The notes: generated by a model from the sequence alone, not told the origin. A DNA stretch of 64,000 bases from Bacillus sp. MYb209 (GCF_002975175.1 NZ_PCNZ01000002.1:230230-294229), one strand, 5' to 3'. Shown: positions 19,408 through 28,880, numbered from the stretch's first letter. Numbers and translations: made by a program.

Positions 19408-19446
19408 TTTTGTGGAACTTTACAAAACTTTTACAAACAATTAAAA
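19408..19446 (+). promoter_or_regulatory. Pho box (PhoP binding repeats) before pstS
   Basis: Hexamers spaced exactly 11 bases apart: TTTTGT (19408), TTTACA (19419), TTTACA (19430), TTAAAA (19441). The middle two match the PhoP consensus TT(A/T/C)ACA with 5-base gaps. The rest of the 19204-19520 gap shows no other signal. Confidence 0.8.
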
Positions 19447-19520
19447 CCGAATTAATAGTTTAGCAGTATTCTTATATCTGTAATCCTGTTATTTCCGGTT
19501 GCTTCTAGGAGGAAGAACAC

Positions 19521-20438
19521 GTGAAATGGATGAGCGCATCGATTAAAGTTTTGACATTGTCGACATGTTTCCTTTGTTTTAACATGTCTACTGCATTCGC
19601 TACAAATGAAATGGGAGAAGTGAGAGTTGATGGATCCTCAACGGTTTTTCCTATTATAGAGGCAGTAGCAGAGGAATATACAAAGGCCCATCCAAACGTG
19701 AAAATTTCTATTAGTATTTCTGGGACAGGAGGAGGATTTAATCGTTTCAGTAAAGGAGAAGTAGATATAAACAATGCTTCGAGATTGATGAAACCGGTAG
19801 AAGAAAATGCAATGCAGAAAAACTCCATTCAATTTACACCATTTGAGGTTGCTTATGATGGTCTAACGATTGTTGTGAATCGTCAAAATACGTGGGTAAA
19901 CAATATGACGCTAGACGAGTTACGTCTATTATGGAGTGAAAATGGAAGATTGAAACGATGGTCACAAATTCATTCATCATGGCCACGTGAACAAGTTAAA
20001 TTTTATGCGCCAGGCGTAGACTCTGGTACTTATGATTATTTCCAAAATGTTGTCTTACAAAATAATCGCCTTGTAAAAACGGTTTCTTTGTCTGAAGACG
20101 ATCAAGTTATTATGCAAGGGGTAATGAATGATAAAAATGCCATTGCTTTTGTAGGATATGCTTATTATATGGCCAATCGAGATAAGGTAAAAGCAATACA
20201 GGTGGATGGTGTATTTCCAACGAAAGAGACCATTCAGTCGGGTACGTATAAGCCATTATCTAGGCCGCTATTTACGTATGTGAATCATGCATCTATCAGA
20301 AATAAAATTAATGTAGCCAATTATGTTGAGTTTATGATTAAGCATGTTGGAAGCCTTGCTGAAGAGGTCGGATATGTAAAATTACCAAAGGGAAAATATA
20401 ATGAACAGCTGCGAATGTTAACAGAAATAAAAAGGTAA
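19521..20438 (+). CDS. pstS: Phosphate-binding protein PstS
   Basis: Extracellular phosphate receptor of the Pst importer. The 305 residues have a signal peptide (about residues 1-26, cleavage suggested after AFA) and the phosphate-binding motifs GSSTVFPI, SGTGGGF, NASR and GVDSGTYDYF. GTG at 19521 is taken as start because GGAGG lies 8 bases upstream. Oddity: Gram-positive PstS is normally a lipoprotein, but the cysteines here (16 and 19) have Thr and Leu at -1, so no standard lipobox is present. First gene of pstSCAB behind a Pho box. Confidence 0.95.
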   Translation: MKWMSASIKVLTLSTCFLCFNMSTAFATNEMGEVRVDGSSTVFPIIEAVAEEYTKAHPNVKISISISGTGGGFNRFSKGEVDINNASRLMKPVEENAMQKNSIQFTPFEVAYDGLTIVVNRQNTWVNNMTLDELRLLWSENGRLKRWSQIHSSWPREQVKFYAPGVDSGTYDYFQNVVLQNNRLVKTVSLSEDDQVIMQGVMNDKNAIAFVGYAYYMANRDKVKAIQVDGVFPTKETIQSGTYKPLSRPLFTYVNHASIRNKINVANYVEFMIKHVGSLAEEVGYVKLPKGKYNEQLRMLTEIKR

Positions 20439-20465
20439 TGTCAGGGTGGAAAGGGGTTTTCATCT

Positions 20466-21416
20466 TTGGCTCATAATGACAAAAGTCAAATTACATTTTC
20501 TGTACAACATTTGATTGAGAGAAATACAAATAGAAGAAAAAAAACGCAGCGAATCAATCGAATTGTTCCGTTAATACTAAAAGCCATTGCTAGCGTGTCC
20601 ATTGTAACGACACTTGGAATTATTATTACGTTGGCAAATGAAACAATCATGTTTTTTCAAAAGATATCATTGTATTCTTTTTTGACAGAAAAAGAATGGT
20701 TACCTTTTTTTGAAGATCCGAAATTCGGTATATTACCACTTATATGTGGAACAATCCTTGTAACAGCAATTGCCATGTTCGTAGCAATTCCTATTGGTTT
20801 AGGTTGTGCCGTGTTTTTAAGCGAATACGCTTCGAATGGCGCTCGGAAAATATTAAAACCGTTGTTAGAGCTACTAGCAGGCATCCCGACAATTGTATAT
20901 GGTTTTTTCGCGTTAACAGTTGTCACACCACTTTTACAACGGATTATACCAGATTTGCAGTTTTTTAATGCTATTAGTCCAGGTATTGTTATAGGGTTTA
21001 TGATGATACCGACGATTGCGTCTCTCTCTGAAGATGCAATGAGAGCTGTAGCAAAAGGAATTAAAGAAGCCTCATTAGCGCTAGGAGCAACTCGTTTTGA
21101 GATGGTAAAACAAGTGGTGTTTCCATCGGCTTTTACGGGCATAATGGCAGCGATTATATTAGCAGCTTCTCGAGCAATTGGTGAAACGATGATTGTTGTT
21201 ATTGCAGCTGGATCAACACCGAATGTATCGATAAATCCGACTCATTCTATTCAAACATTAACAGCCTATATTGTACAAGTGAGTTTAGGTGATGCTCCGC
21301 ACGGAACGATTACTTATTACAGCATGTATGCTGTAGGTGCAACGTTATTTATGTTTACTTTTATTATGAATATCATTTCGCAATATATTATGCGCCGTTT
21401 TAGGAGGGTGACATAA
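20466..21416 (+). CDS. pstC: Phosphate ABC transporter permease PstC
   Basis: One of the two membrane subunits of the Pst importer. The 316 residues have six membrane segments (the first near residue 35) and the permease loop with EAsLALGATRFEM (about residues 199-211) that docks on PstB. Starts at TTG (20466) after AAAGGGG; no ATG is available at the right place. It lies 27 bp after pstS and one base before pstA. Confidence 0.94.
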   Translation: MAHNDKSQITFSVQHLIERNTNRRKKTQRINRIVPLILKAIASVSIVTTLGIIITLANETIMFFQKISLYSFLTEKEWLPFFEDPKFGILPLICGTILVTAIAMFVAIPIGLGCAVFLSEYASNGARKILKPLLELLAGIPTIVYGFFALTVVTPLLQRIIPDLQFFNAISPGIVIGFMMIPTIASLSEDAMRAVAKGIKEASLALGATRFEMVKQVVFPSAFTGIMAAIILAASRAIGETMIVVIAAGSTPNVSINPTHSIQTLTAYIVQVSLGDAPHGTITYYSMYAVGATLFMFTFIMNIISQYIMRRFRRVT

Positions 21417-21417
21417 T

Positions 21418-22284
21418 ATGCGAATGTTAAACCATAAGAAAATACAAGAAAATATGGCATCGCGTTTTTTAAAGGACCGGATTTACAAGTGTTTGTTTTA
21501 TATAGCAATTTTGTTTTCAGTAGTAATACTTTTTATATTGCTTTTTCAAATTTTTGAAAAAGGTATAAGTTATCTTTCAATAGATTTCTTTACAAACTTC
21601 GCCTCACGTAATCCGAGAGAAGCTGGGATTGTCGCTGCTTTGTCAGGAACAATACTATTTATGAGCATTGTTATACCGGTCTCTTTTATATTTGGAGTCG
21701 GAACAGCTCTTTATTTAGAGCATTATGCGAAGGAGTCCGTTTTTAAAAAGTTAATAGAATTAAATAATCAAACATTAGCAGGGGTACCTTCCGTTGTGTT
21801 TGGTTTACTCGGGTTAACTATTTTCGTATACGCTCTCCATTTAGGAGAGAGCATAATTGCAGCGGCACTGACGATGAGTTTACTCGTCTTACCAACTGTT
21901 GTTGTAGCTAGTCAAGAAGCGATTCGAACTGTGCCGAGCTCATTACTAGAGGCTTCTTACGGATTAGGTGCTACGAAGTGGCAAACGATGTATCAAATTG
22001 TATTGCCAGTAGCTTTGCCAGGGATTGTAACGGGATGTACGTTAGCGGTATCGAGAGCAATTGGTGAGGCAGCACCATTATTAGTCATTGGGGCCCTTGC
22101 CTTTGCAAATTATGTTCCGTTCAGTATGTTTGATAGATTTACGGTTTTACCAATTCAAATTTTTAATTGGATGAGTAGACCACAAGAAGAATTTCAGTAT
22201 GTAGCAGCAGCTGGGATGATTGTTTTGCTAGGATTGTTGCTCTTTATAAATATATTTGTCTTATGGTTACGAAATCGAAAATAA
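21418..22284 (+). CDS. pstA: Phosphate ABC transporter permease PstA
   Basis: Second Pst membrane subunit. The 288 residues have six membrane segments and the conserved loop [15 protein letters not shown] (about residues 177-191), and [14 protein letters not shown] typical of PstA. The ATG at 21418 has GGAGGGTGAC upstream, within the end of pstC. pstB follows 28 bp after its stop. Confidence 0.94.
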   Translation: MRMLNHKKIQENMASRFLKDRIYKCLFYIAILFSVVILFILLFQIFEKGISYLSIDFFTNFASRNPREAGIVAALSGTILFMSIVIPVSFIFGVGTALYLEHYAKESVFKKLIELNNQTLAGVPSVVFGLLGLTIFVYALHLGESIIAAALTMSLLVLPTVVVASQEAIRTVPSSLLEASYGLGATKWQTMYQIVLPVALPGIVTGCTLAVSRAIGEAAPLLVIGALAFANYVPFSMFDRFTVLPIQIFNWMSRPQEEFQYVAAAGMIVLLGLLLFINIFVLWLRNRK

Positions 22285-22312
22285 GTTGGAAGTGGATGAA
22301 AGGGGAATTCAA

Positions 22313-23128
22313 ATGGTAGCAACAGTAGTAAATGTACAGGTGAAAAAAGAGAAAAAGATTGAGACAGCACCAAAAAAAGTAGTATTTGATACGAAAAATT
22401 TAAATTTATGGTACGGGGAAGACCATGCTTTAAAAGATATCAACTTAAGTATTCATGAGAATGAAGTAACAGCGATTATCGGTCCAAGTGGTTGTGGTAA
22501 ATCAACATACTTAAAAACGCTAAATCGTATGGTAGAGTTAGTGCCTATCGTTCGAACTACGGGCGTTATCGAATATAGAGAACGAAACATATTCGATAAA
22601 TCATATCCGGTTGAAGAATTACGTACGCATGTGGGTATGGTGTTCCAAAAGCCAAATCCATTCCCAAAATCTATTTATGAAAATGTAGCATATGGTCCGA
22701 AAATCCATGGTGTTCGTGACAAAAAAACTCTTGATGAAATTGTTGAAAATAGCTTGCGCGGCGCAGCTATTTGGGATGAGTTAAAAGATCGTTTGCACGA
22801 TAATGCATACGGTTTATCTGGTGGTCAGCAACAACGTCTATGCATTGCACGCTGCTTAGCAATTGAGCCAGACGTTATTTTAATGGATGAGCCAACATCA
22901 GCGCTAGATCCAATTTCAACATTAAAAGTAGAAGAATTAATTCAGGAGCTAAAGAAAGACTTTAGTATTGTTATCGTAACGCACAACATGCAACAAGCGG
23001 CACGTATTTCAGATAAAACAGCTTTCTTCTTAAGTGGAGAAGTTGTGGAATATACAGATACAAACAAATTATTTACAACACCTGCAGATAAGCGTACAGA
23101 AGACTACATTACAGGACGATTTGGTTGA
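22313..23128 (+). CDS. pstB: Phosphate ABC transporter ATPase PstB
   Basis: ATP-binding subunit of the Pst importer. The 271 residues have Walker A (GPSGCGKST), Q loop (VFQKPNPFP), ABC signature LSGGQQQR, Walker B ([13 protein letters not shown]) and the H-loop THNMQQAAR. The start at 22313 follows AAAGGGGAATTCAA; an in-frame ATG at 22256 lies inside pstA. B. subtilis has two PstB copies at this locus, here only one. A terminator separates it from phoU. Confidence 0.95.
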   Translation: MVATVVNVQVKKEKKIETAPKKVVFDTKNLNLWYGEDHALKDINLSIHENEVTAIIGPSGCGKSTYLKTLNRMVELVPIVRTTGVIEYRERNIFDKSYPVEELRTHVGMVFQKPNPFPKSIYENVAYGPKIHGVRDKKTLDEIVENSLRGAAIWDELKDRLHDNAYGLSGGQQQRLCIARCLAIEPDVILMDEPTSALDPISTLKVEELIQELKKDFSIVIVTHNMQQAARISDKTAFFLSGEVVEYTDTNKLFTTPADKRTEDYITGRFG

Positions 23129-23149
23129 TATCGTTGTAAGGCTAAGAGT

Positions 23150-23178
23150 AAATGCCCTCTTAACAGAGGGCATTTCTC
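23150..23178 (+). terminator. Terminator after pstB
   Basis: AAATGCCCTCT-TAAC-AGAGGGCATTT followed by CTC; the T tract is short, so read-through to phoU is possible. Confidence 0.75.
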
Positions 23179-23298
23179 ACTTTCACCTCATTTTAATAGG
23201 GGAGTAATATTTCTCTTTTCTCAAGGCTTAATAAACGTACAAGAGGCTGGATAGGGGATTTATATATAATGGCACATAATATTGAGGGGGAAGAAACG

Positions 23299-23955
23299 AT
23301 GGTAAGAGAACAGTTTCAATGTGATTTAAAAACGTTACAGCAAAAGGTGATCGAGCTTGGTGAGTTAGCAAGGGAAGCTTTATTGATTGCTATGGTAGGT
23401 CTTCACCACAGGGATGTAGAGAAAGCGTTAGAAGTCATTGATGGGGATTATCGCATGGATAATTTAGAAGAGGAAATAAATGACCTTGCGCTTATGCTTA
23501 TTACAAAGCAGCAGCCTGTAGCAAGTGATTTAAGAAGAATTTTCATTTCAATTAAAACAGCGACAGATTTAGAACGTATTGCAGACCATGCTGTTAATAT
23601 TGCGAAATCAACAATTCGTCTTGGTGAAAAAGAAGTGGTTGTTAGCTTGCATAATCTTGAGGAAATGTTTGAGATTGCTCATAAGATGTTAAATTTAGCA
23701 TTAGAAGCATATGAGCAAGAAAATTTAACTTTTGCTAAACAAATTGCTGAAATGGATGATTCAGTTGATGAAATTTATGGGAAGGCGATTCGTGAATTTA
23801 TTTCCTCTATCCCTGGACAACCAGAAGCGATTACACAAATTACACAACTATCCTTTGTTGCAAGATATATTGAGCGTGTAGCAGACCATGTTACAAATAT
23901 TGCCGAGAATGTATTTTATTTAGTGAAAGGAAAGCATTATTTATTGAATGAGTAG
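23299..23955 (+). CDS. phoU: Phosphate signalling regulator PhoU
   Basis: Regulator that links Pst transport to PhoR signalling and controls phosphate homeostasis. The 218 residues form two PhoU helical repeats, each with the family metal-binding motif: DLERIADHAVNIAKS (about residues 94-108) and YIERVADHVTNIAEN (about residues 193-207). The start at 23299 follows GAGGGGGAAGAAACG; the frame to 23269 has no ribosome site. It follows pstB after a modest terminator. B. subtilis does not carry phoU here as far as I recall. Confidence 0.94.
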   Translation: MVREQFQCDLKTLQQKVIELGELAREALLIAMVGLHHRDVEKALEVIDGDYRMDNLEEEINDLALMLITKQQPVASDLRRIFISIKTATDLERIADHAVNIAKSTIRLGEKEVVVSLHNLEEMFEIAHKMLNLALEAYEQENLTFAKQIAEMDDSVDEIYGKAIREFISSIPGQPEAITQITQLSFVARYIERVADHVTNIAENVFYLVKGKHYLLNE

Positions 23956-23962
23956 GGGGAAA

Positions 23963-23993
23963 AGTAGGTGATGAGAAATCACCTGCTTTTTTT
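23963..23993 (+). terminator. Terminator of phoU
   Basis: AGTAGGTGAT-GAGA-AATCACCTGCT followed by T7. Confidence 0.88.
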
Positions 23994-24119
23994 AGTCAAA
24001 ACATGACAAAAAAAGCTCGTTGTTTCCTTTAGTCTATGATGATAAGATGTATCATAATTAATGGGAAAATAAGTACATATGTGTTAGTTACGTCTTATTA
24101 ATTATTTTACCAAGTTATT

Positions 24120-24133
24120 GGTAAGCGCTTTCT
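24120..24133. promoter_or_regulatory. cre-like site (CcpA)
   Basis: GGTAAGCGCTTTCT resembles the catabolite-response element TGWAARCGNTTNCA at 11 of 14 positions, 170 bases before a sugar-nucleotide gene. Suggestive only. Confidence 0.35.
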
Positions 24134-24165
24134 TTTTTGTTGGGAGTTAAAAGGTACATTTATTC

Positions 24166-24255
24166 ATAAAGTGAGGCTTTAATTAGTGGGGTTGTCTCTC
24201 ACTGATTGTTAGATCATACCAAACCGGACTTTTACTGCAGTTAATGTGGGATAAA
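24166..24255. repeat. bcr1 repeat, internally deleted copy
   Basis: A 90-bp piece with both bcr1 ends: it begins GTGAGGCTTTAATTAGTGGGG and ends TTAATGTGGG, flanked by ATAAA on both sides (24166-24170, 24251-24255). The central segment of full copies (the CTCCCACCT/AGGTGGGAG hairpin) is missing. Confidence 0.8.
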
Positions 24256-24301
24256 TGATATACGGAGTTCTTGAACATTATATAAGTGGAGGCTGAAGTA
24301 T

Positions 24302-26656
24302 ATGAAGGGGGTTATTTTAGCTGGAGGAAAAGGGAGACGCCTTAGACCATTAACATGTAATACTCCAAAACCGATGTTACCATTGTTAGAAAAACCAGTT
24401 CTTGAATATAATATTGAATTATTACGTCAGCATGGTATTCGCGAAATTGCAATTACAGTTCAATATATGAGTACTGCCATTAAGCAATACTTTGGTGATG
24501 GTAGTAAGTGGGGAGTTAACTTGTATTATTTTGAAGATTCTCCTCCGCTTGGAACAGCAGGGAGTATTAAGCAAGCGGAAAGTTTTTTAGATGAAACATT
24601 TGTTGTTATTAGTGGGGATGCATTAACTGACTTTCAATTATCAGAAGGAATTGCATTTCATGAACAGAAGAAGAGGATGGTAACGATGTTTGTGAAAGAA
24701 GTAGAAAACCCACTCTCATTTGGCTTAGTTGTAATGAATAAAGAACAAGAAATTATACGATATATAGAAAAGCCGAGCTGGAATGAGGTAGTTTCTAATA
24801 TTGTGAATACAGGTATTTATATAATGGAGCCAGAAATCTTTTCTTACATACCATCCATGGGATTTTCGGATTTCAGTCATGATGTGTTTCCGTTATTGGC
24901 AAATAAAAATGCTTTATTTGCATATTTATCAGAAGACTATTGGCTAGATATTGGTACACTTGATCAATATCGGCAAGCTCAATTCGATTTGTTGACGAAA
25001 AAATTGAAGGTGCCTATTCCATATACAGAAGTATTACCGATGGTGTGGATGGGAGAAGGCGTAACGATAGGAAAAGGGACGAAAATTCATGGCCCTTCTT
25101 TTATTGGAGAAGGAGCAATGATTGGTGCGGGGGCTGTAATTGAACCGTACTCTATTATCGGGAAAAATAGTATCGTTTCAAGTTATTCTCATCTCCAAAA
25201 AAGCATCATTTTTGCAAACTCTCATATAGGGAAAAATTGTGAGTTGTTAGAAACAACAATAGGAGATTATACAATGGTCGAAGATGATGTTACACTTTTT
25301 CAAAAAAGTATTGTAGCGGATCATTGTCATATAGGGAAAAGTACAGTAATTAAACAAAAAGGAAAAATATGGCCATATAAGGAGATAGATAGTCATTCGA
25401 TAGTGGGTTCTGCCGGTGTTAAAGAGAGTGAAAAGAGTGCAGGATGGTTACAAAAAAGCCGGATTGTAGGAAGGGGTAATGTTGAAATTACTCCTCAATT
25501 TATTGTGAAAGTTGCAATGGCTTATGGATCTCTTTTTGCCAAAGGAGAGAGTATATTGATTGGAAGTCAGGAAAATATAGAAACAACTTCCTTTAAAAAT
25601 TTATTCCTCCATGCCATTCATGGCAGCGGGATTCATACGATGGAATGTAAAGAAATGAATGAGTCGCTTTTTCAGTATGCCATTCACAATTTGCAATGTG
25701 CAGGTGGAGTTTTCGTTCAAGTGGAAAGCGAAAGAGGGATTGTTATACAACTGTATGGTAAGGAGGGCTCGTTTTTAACGTATAAGCAGCAAAAAGCGAT
25801 AGAACAAGTATATATGTCTGAGTCGTTTTATTACGCTTCTGAGAAAGAAATGGGACGAAATAAGCTAGTTCACGTTTCTGTAAATAATTATGTAGAAGCT
25901 GTGTTAGAGCGTATTGATATTGAAACGATACAAAAACAGAAGTTTCATCTTCTTATTAATAAGAGAAATGATATGTTACAACATTTACTTATGCTCTTTC
26001 TACAAAGGCTTGGATGCACAGTTACATGGATTTATGCGAGTGAACAAAAAGATCATGTGAAAGCTTTGATGAAATCGAGTAAAGCAAATATGGCGCTTAT
26101 GTTTTCTGAACACGGAAATCGCTTCGAATTATATGACACTCACAGTAATATTTACCAAGGAACTGATTTTGAAGAAGTAGATATTCCAGATTTATTACTC
26201 GAATCAGCAGATAATGTTTACCCGATGTCTTTGAAATTAGGGGAATGTTATCTCCTCTTTTATATGCATAATGAAAAAAACTCTTTTCAATTAAGATGGA
26301 AGCGAGATATTTTATATCGAATTGGAAAATTATTCGAATTAATAGCGTTGCAAGGAAAAACATTACTTAGCATAGCAGAGCAATCACCTCCACTGTATCT
26401 ACTTTATGATGAAGTTGTATGTTCATGGAAGGAAAAAGGGAAAGTAATGAGGAAATTATTGGCCGATATGGAAAGAAAAGAAGAAGGTATATTTGAAGGG
26501 ATACAGTTCAAATATACAGAAAAAGAGTGGTCTTATATCGTTTCTGATACAAAACAACCAAAAATTTTGGTGTATTCACATGCTAGAAACCCAGTAATAG
26601 CAAGGGAAAACATGAAAAATCTTATAGAAAAAATTAGACAATATCAAAAGGTGTAG
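24302..26656 (+). CDS. Sugar-phosphate nucleotidyltransferase fused to a degenerate phosphohexomutase domain
   Basis: Probably makes an NDP-sugar (mannose-1-phosphate guanylyltransferase type; exact sugar and nucleotide unknown). The 784 residues comprise an N-terminal nucleotidyltransferase (residues 1-235, signature LAGGKGRRLRPLT and KPMLPLLEKP), a left-handed beta-helix of hexapeptide repeats (about 245-370), and a C-terminal half (about 385-784) that follows the phosphoglucomutase/phosphomannomutase layout. There the phosphoserine loop (normally TASHNP) reads QVESERG, so mutase activity is doubtful. Start supported by GTGGAGGCTGAAGTAT. Stands alone between phoU and rpmG; it may serve surface polysaccharide synthesis. 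Confidence 0.82.
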   Translation: MKGVILAGGKGRRLRPLTCNTPKPMLPLLEKPVLEYNIELLRQHGIREIAITVQYMSTAIKQYFGDGSKWGVNLYYFEDSPPLGTAGSIKQAESFLDETFVVISGDALTDFQLSEGIAFHEQKKRMVTMFVKEVENPLSFGLVVMNKEQEIIRYIEKPSWNEVVSNIVNTGIYIMEPEIFSYIPSMGFSDFSHDVFPLLANKNALFAYLSEDYWLDIGTLDQYRQAQFDLLTKKLKVPIPYTEVLPMVWMGEGVTIGKGTKIHGPSFIGEGAMIGAGAVIEPYSIIGKNSIVSSYSHLQKSIIFANSHIGKNCELLETTIGDYTMVEDDVTLFQKSIVADHCHIGKSTVIKQKGKIWPYKEIDSHSIVGSAGVKESEKSAGWLQKSRIVGRGNVEITPQFIVKVAMAYGSLFAKGESILIGSQENIETTSFKNLFLHAIHGSGIHTMECKEMNESLFQYAIHNLQCAGGVFVQVESERGIVIQLYGKEGSFLTYKQQKAIEQVYMSESFYYASEKEMGRNKLVHVSVNNYVEAVLERIDIETIQKQKFHLLINKRNDMLQHLLMLFLQRLGCTVTWIYASEQKDHVKALMKSSKANMALMFSEHGNRFELYDTHSNIYQGTDFEEVDIPDLLLESADNVYPMSLKLGECYLLFYMHNEKNSFQLRWKRDILYRIGKLFELIALQGKTLLSIAEQSPPLYLLYDEVVCSWKEKGKVMRKLLADMERKEEGIFEGIQFKYTEKEWSYIVSDTKQPKILVYSHARNPVIARENMKNLIEKIRQYQKV

Positions 26657-26726
26657 AATTTTTATTTTAAAAGTGGTATTATAGTATAGTCTGATTTAAG
26701 TTATTAGTGACTGGAGGGAAATAAGA

Positions 26727-26876
26727 ATGCGTGTGAATATTACTCTAGCATGTACAGAATGCGGAGATCGTAACTATATCTCAAAGAAAAATAAACGTAA
26801 CAACGCTGAGCGTATCGAGCTTAAAAAGTATTGCAAGCGTGACAAGAAGTCTACGTTACACCGTGAAACAAAGTAA
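26727..26876 (+). CDS. rpmG: Ribosomal protein L33 (RpmG)
   Basis: Large-subunit ribosomal protein of 49 residues beginning [13 protein letters not shown] and ending STLHRETK. It has one CxxC (CTEC) and a single later cysteine (KYCKRD) instead of a second CxxC, so the zinc-ribbon is incomplete. GGAGGGAAATAAGA precedes the ATG. Position matches B. subtilis rpmGA in the yqg region. A terminator follows at once. Confidence 0.96.
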   Translation: MRVNITLACTECGDRNYISKKNKRNNAERIELKKYCKRDKKSTLHRETK

Positions 26877-26877
26877 G

Positions 26878-26911
26878 CAGTAGGAATATTTTCCTACTGT
26901 TTCTTTTTTTT
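26878..26911 (+). terminator. Terminator of rpmG
   Basis: CAGTAGGAA-TATT-TTCCTACTG followed by TTTC and T8. Confidence 0.9.
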
Positions 26912-26981
26912 ATGCGATTCCTACGTAAAAGTGATACACTATCTTCGTAGAGTAAAGTGTCACTGCAAGGGGGAAAAGTGT

Positions 26982-27560
26982 GTGAAAGAAGAGAAAATAC
27001 GTTTACGCAAACAAATAATAGAACACATGAATTCTTTATCTGAAGAACAGTATACAACTTTATCGGAACAAATTGCAGTTTCGGTGTATGGACAAAAAGA
27101 GTGGGTTGAAGCTAAAACAATTGGAATCACTCTCTCGATGGAGCATGAAGTGAATACATATCCTATTATCGAAAAAGCTTGGGAAGAAGGAAAGAAAATT
27201 GTTGTTCCGAAGTGTAATAAAGGGGCAAGAACGATGTCTTTCCGACAAATTAGTAATTTTAATCAATTAGAAACAGTATATATGAATTTACGTGAACCGA
27301 TTCCAGCGCTTACGGAAGAAGTGAATGCGTGTGAAATTGATCTTCTTGTCGTACCAGGAGTAGCTTATACACAGCGAGGAGAACGGATTGGATATGGCGG
27401 TGGCTACTATGATCGTTATCTCGTGCACTATAAAGGGAAAACGCTGTCATTAGCTTATGATTTTCAAATTGTAAAACATATTCCGGTAGAGCCGTTTGAT
27501 AAAAATGTAGAAAAAATTATTACAGAAAAAGGAACAATGGTTATAAATGGGCTTGTATAG
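26982..27560 (+). CDS. yqgN: 5-formyltetrahydrofolate cyclo-ligase
   Basis: Converts 5-formyl-THF to 5,10-methenyl-THF with ATP, returning stored folate to one-carbon metabolism. The 192 residues show a basic N-terminus (KIRLRKQI), the substrate region MSFRQ, and the family signature GYGGGYYDRYL (about residues 133-143), followed by LAYDFQ. GTG at 26982 is chosen because AAGGGGG lies 8 bases upstream; the longer frame from 26931 lacks support. Confidence 0.93.
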   Translation: MKEEKIRLRKQIIEHMNSLSEEQYTTLSEQIAVSVYGQKEWVEAKTIGITLSMEHEVNTYPIIEKAWEEGKKIVVPKCNKGARTMSFRQISNFNQLETVYMNLREPIPALTEEVNACEIDLLVVPGVAYTQRGERIGYGGGYYDRYLVHYKGKTLSLAYDFQIVKHIPVEPFDKNVEKIITEKGTMVINGLV

Positions 27561-27571
27561 ACAAATAAAAA

Positions 27572-27601
27572 TTGACGAGACTTTTTCTTCTTGATTATAA
27601 T
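27572..27601 (+). promoter_or_regulatory. SigA-type promoter for yqgQ-glcK
   Basis: TTGACG (27572-27577) and TATAAT (27596-27601), 18-base spacer. Confidence 0.65.
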
Positions 27602-27664
27602 AAAATATGTGAACGTTTTCTTATTATAATTTTTTTATAGTAAGTGAGCATAGAGGGTGATGAA

Positions 27665-27865
27665 ATGATATCCATTTATGATATTCAGCAATTGCTAAAG
27701 AAATTTGGCACGATTATTTATACGGGTGATCGAATCGCTGATTTACAATTAATGCAAGATGAATTGCGTGAATTAAATCAATCACAGCTAATCGATCCAC
27801 AAGACTATCAAACAGCTTTATTTTTGTTGAAGCAAGAAATTCAAAAAGAGATAAATAAGAATTAG
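27665..27865 (+). CDS. yqgQ: YqgQ family protein (DUF910)
   Basis: Small helical protein of unknown function, 66 residues, beginning MISIYDIQQLLKKFG. It matches B. subtilis YqgQ in size and position directly before glucokinase. The start at 27665 follows GAGGGTGATGAA. The rhomboid protease gene that precedes yqgQ in B. subtilis is not present here: only about 100 non-coding bases separate it from yqgN. Confidence 0.87.
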   Translation: MISIYDIQQLLKKFGTIIYTGDRIADLQLMQDELRELNQSQLIDPQDYQTALFLLKQEIQKEINKN

Positions 27866-27884
27866 ATAAAGGTAGGTACGTAAC

Positions 27885-28868
27885 ATGGAAGAGAAATGGT
27901 TAGTTGGTGTTGACCTTGGTGGTACAACGATTAAATTAGCGTTTATTAATGTGTACGGTGAAATTTTACATAAGTGGGAAATCCCTACGAATAAAAATGA
28001 ACAAGGAAAACATATTACACTTGATGTAGCGAAAGCTATTGATAAAAAGTTAGAAGAATTAGGTGAATTAAAAAGCAAGCTAATTGGTATTGGTATGGGA
28101 GCTCCTGGTCCAGTACATGTGGCATCTGGAATGATTTATGAAGCGGTTAATTTAGGATGGAAAAACTATCCGTTAAAAGATTTACTAGAAGTAGAAACGG
28201 GATTACCTGTTGTTATTGATAATGATGCAAACTTAGCGGCGCTTGGTGAAATGTGGAAAGGTGCTGGTGAAGGAGCAAAAGATTTAATTTGTATGACACT
28301 TGGCACTGGTGTTGGTGGTGGTGTTATCGCCAATGGTGAGATTGTACATGGTATAAGCGGTGCTGCTGGTGAGATTGGACATATTACAGTTGTTACAGAG
28401 AACGCTTTTCCATGTAATTGCGGGAAGTCGGGTTGCTTAGAAACAGTAGCCTCTGCAACAGGTATTGTGCGTGTTGCTATGCAAAAAATACAAGAGACAG
28501 ATAAAGAAAGTATTTTACGTTCTATGTTAGCAGAAGAAGGGCTTATTACATCAAAAGATGTGTTTGAAGCGCTTGGACAGGGTGACGAACTAGCAGGTGA
28601 AGTAGTGGAAAAAGTAGCTTCTTATTTAGGATTAGCTGTAGCGAACCTTGCTAGTACGTTGAACCCAGAGAAAATCGTAATTGGTGGTGGCGTATCTAAA
28701 GCTGGAGATGCACTATTAGAGCCAATTCAACGTTATTTCGAGCAATATGCTTTCTCTCGTGCTGTAAAGAGCACAAAGTTAGCAATTGCAATACTTGGTA
28801 ATGATGCAGGTGTAATTGGAGGAGCGTGGCTTGTAAAAAAGCACAAATACGAGGCGAAGATGATATAA
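27885..28868 (+). CDS. glcK: Glucokinase (ROK family)
   Basis: Phosphorylates glucose with ATP at the entry to glycolysis. The 327 residues have the ATP-binding motif [10 protein letters not shown] (residues 8-17), the sugar site [12 protein letters not shown] with the catalytic Asp, GAAGEIGH, and the ROK zinc motif [10 protein letters not shown]. Start follows AAAGGTAGGTACGTAAC, 19 bp after yqgQ; both probably share the promoter at 27572. A perfect palindromic terminator follows. Confidence 0.96.
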   Translation: MEEKWLVGVDLGGTTIKLAFINVYGEILHKWEIPTNKNEQGKHITLDVAKAIDKKLEELGELKSKLIGIGMGAPGPVHVASGMIYEAVNLGWKNYPLKDLLEVETGLPVVIDNDANLAALGEMWKGAGEGAKDLICMTLGTGVGGGVIANGEIVHGISGAAGEIGHITVVTENAFPCNCGKSGCLETVASATGIVRVAMQKIQETDKESILRSMLAEEGLITSKDVFEALGQGDELAGEVVEKVASYLGLAVANLASTLNPEKIVIGGGVSKAGDALLEPIQRYFEQYAFSRAVKSTKLAIAILGNDAGVIGGAWLVKKHKYEAKMI

Positions 28869-28880
28869 GTTGTGAATAAT

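Noticed and set aside
22256-22312. Longer PstB from 22256
   Set aside because: Start lies inside pstA without a ribosome site; the ATG at 22313 has AAAGGGG.
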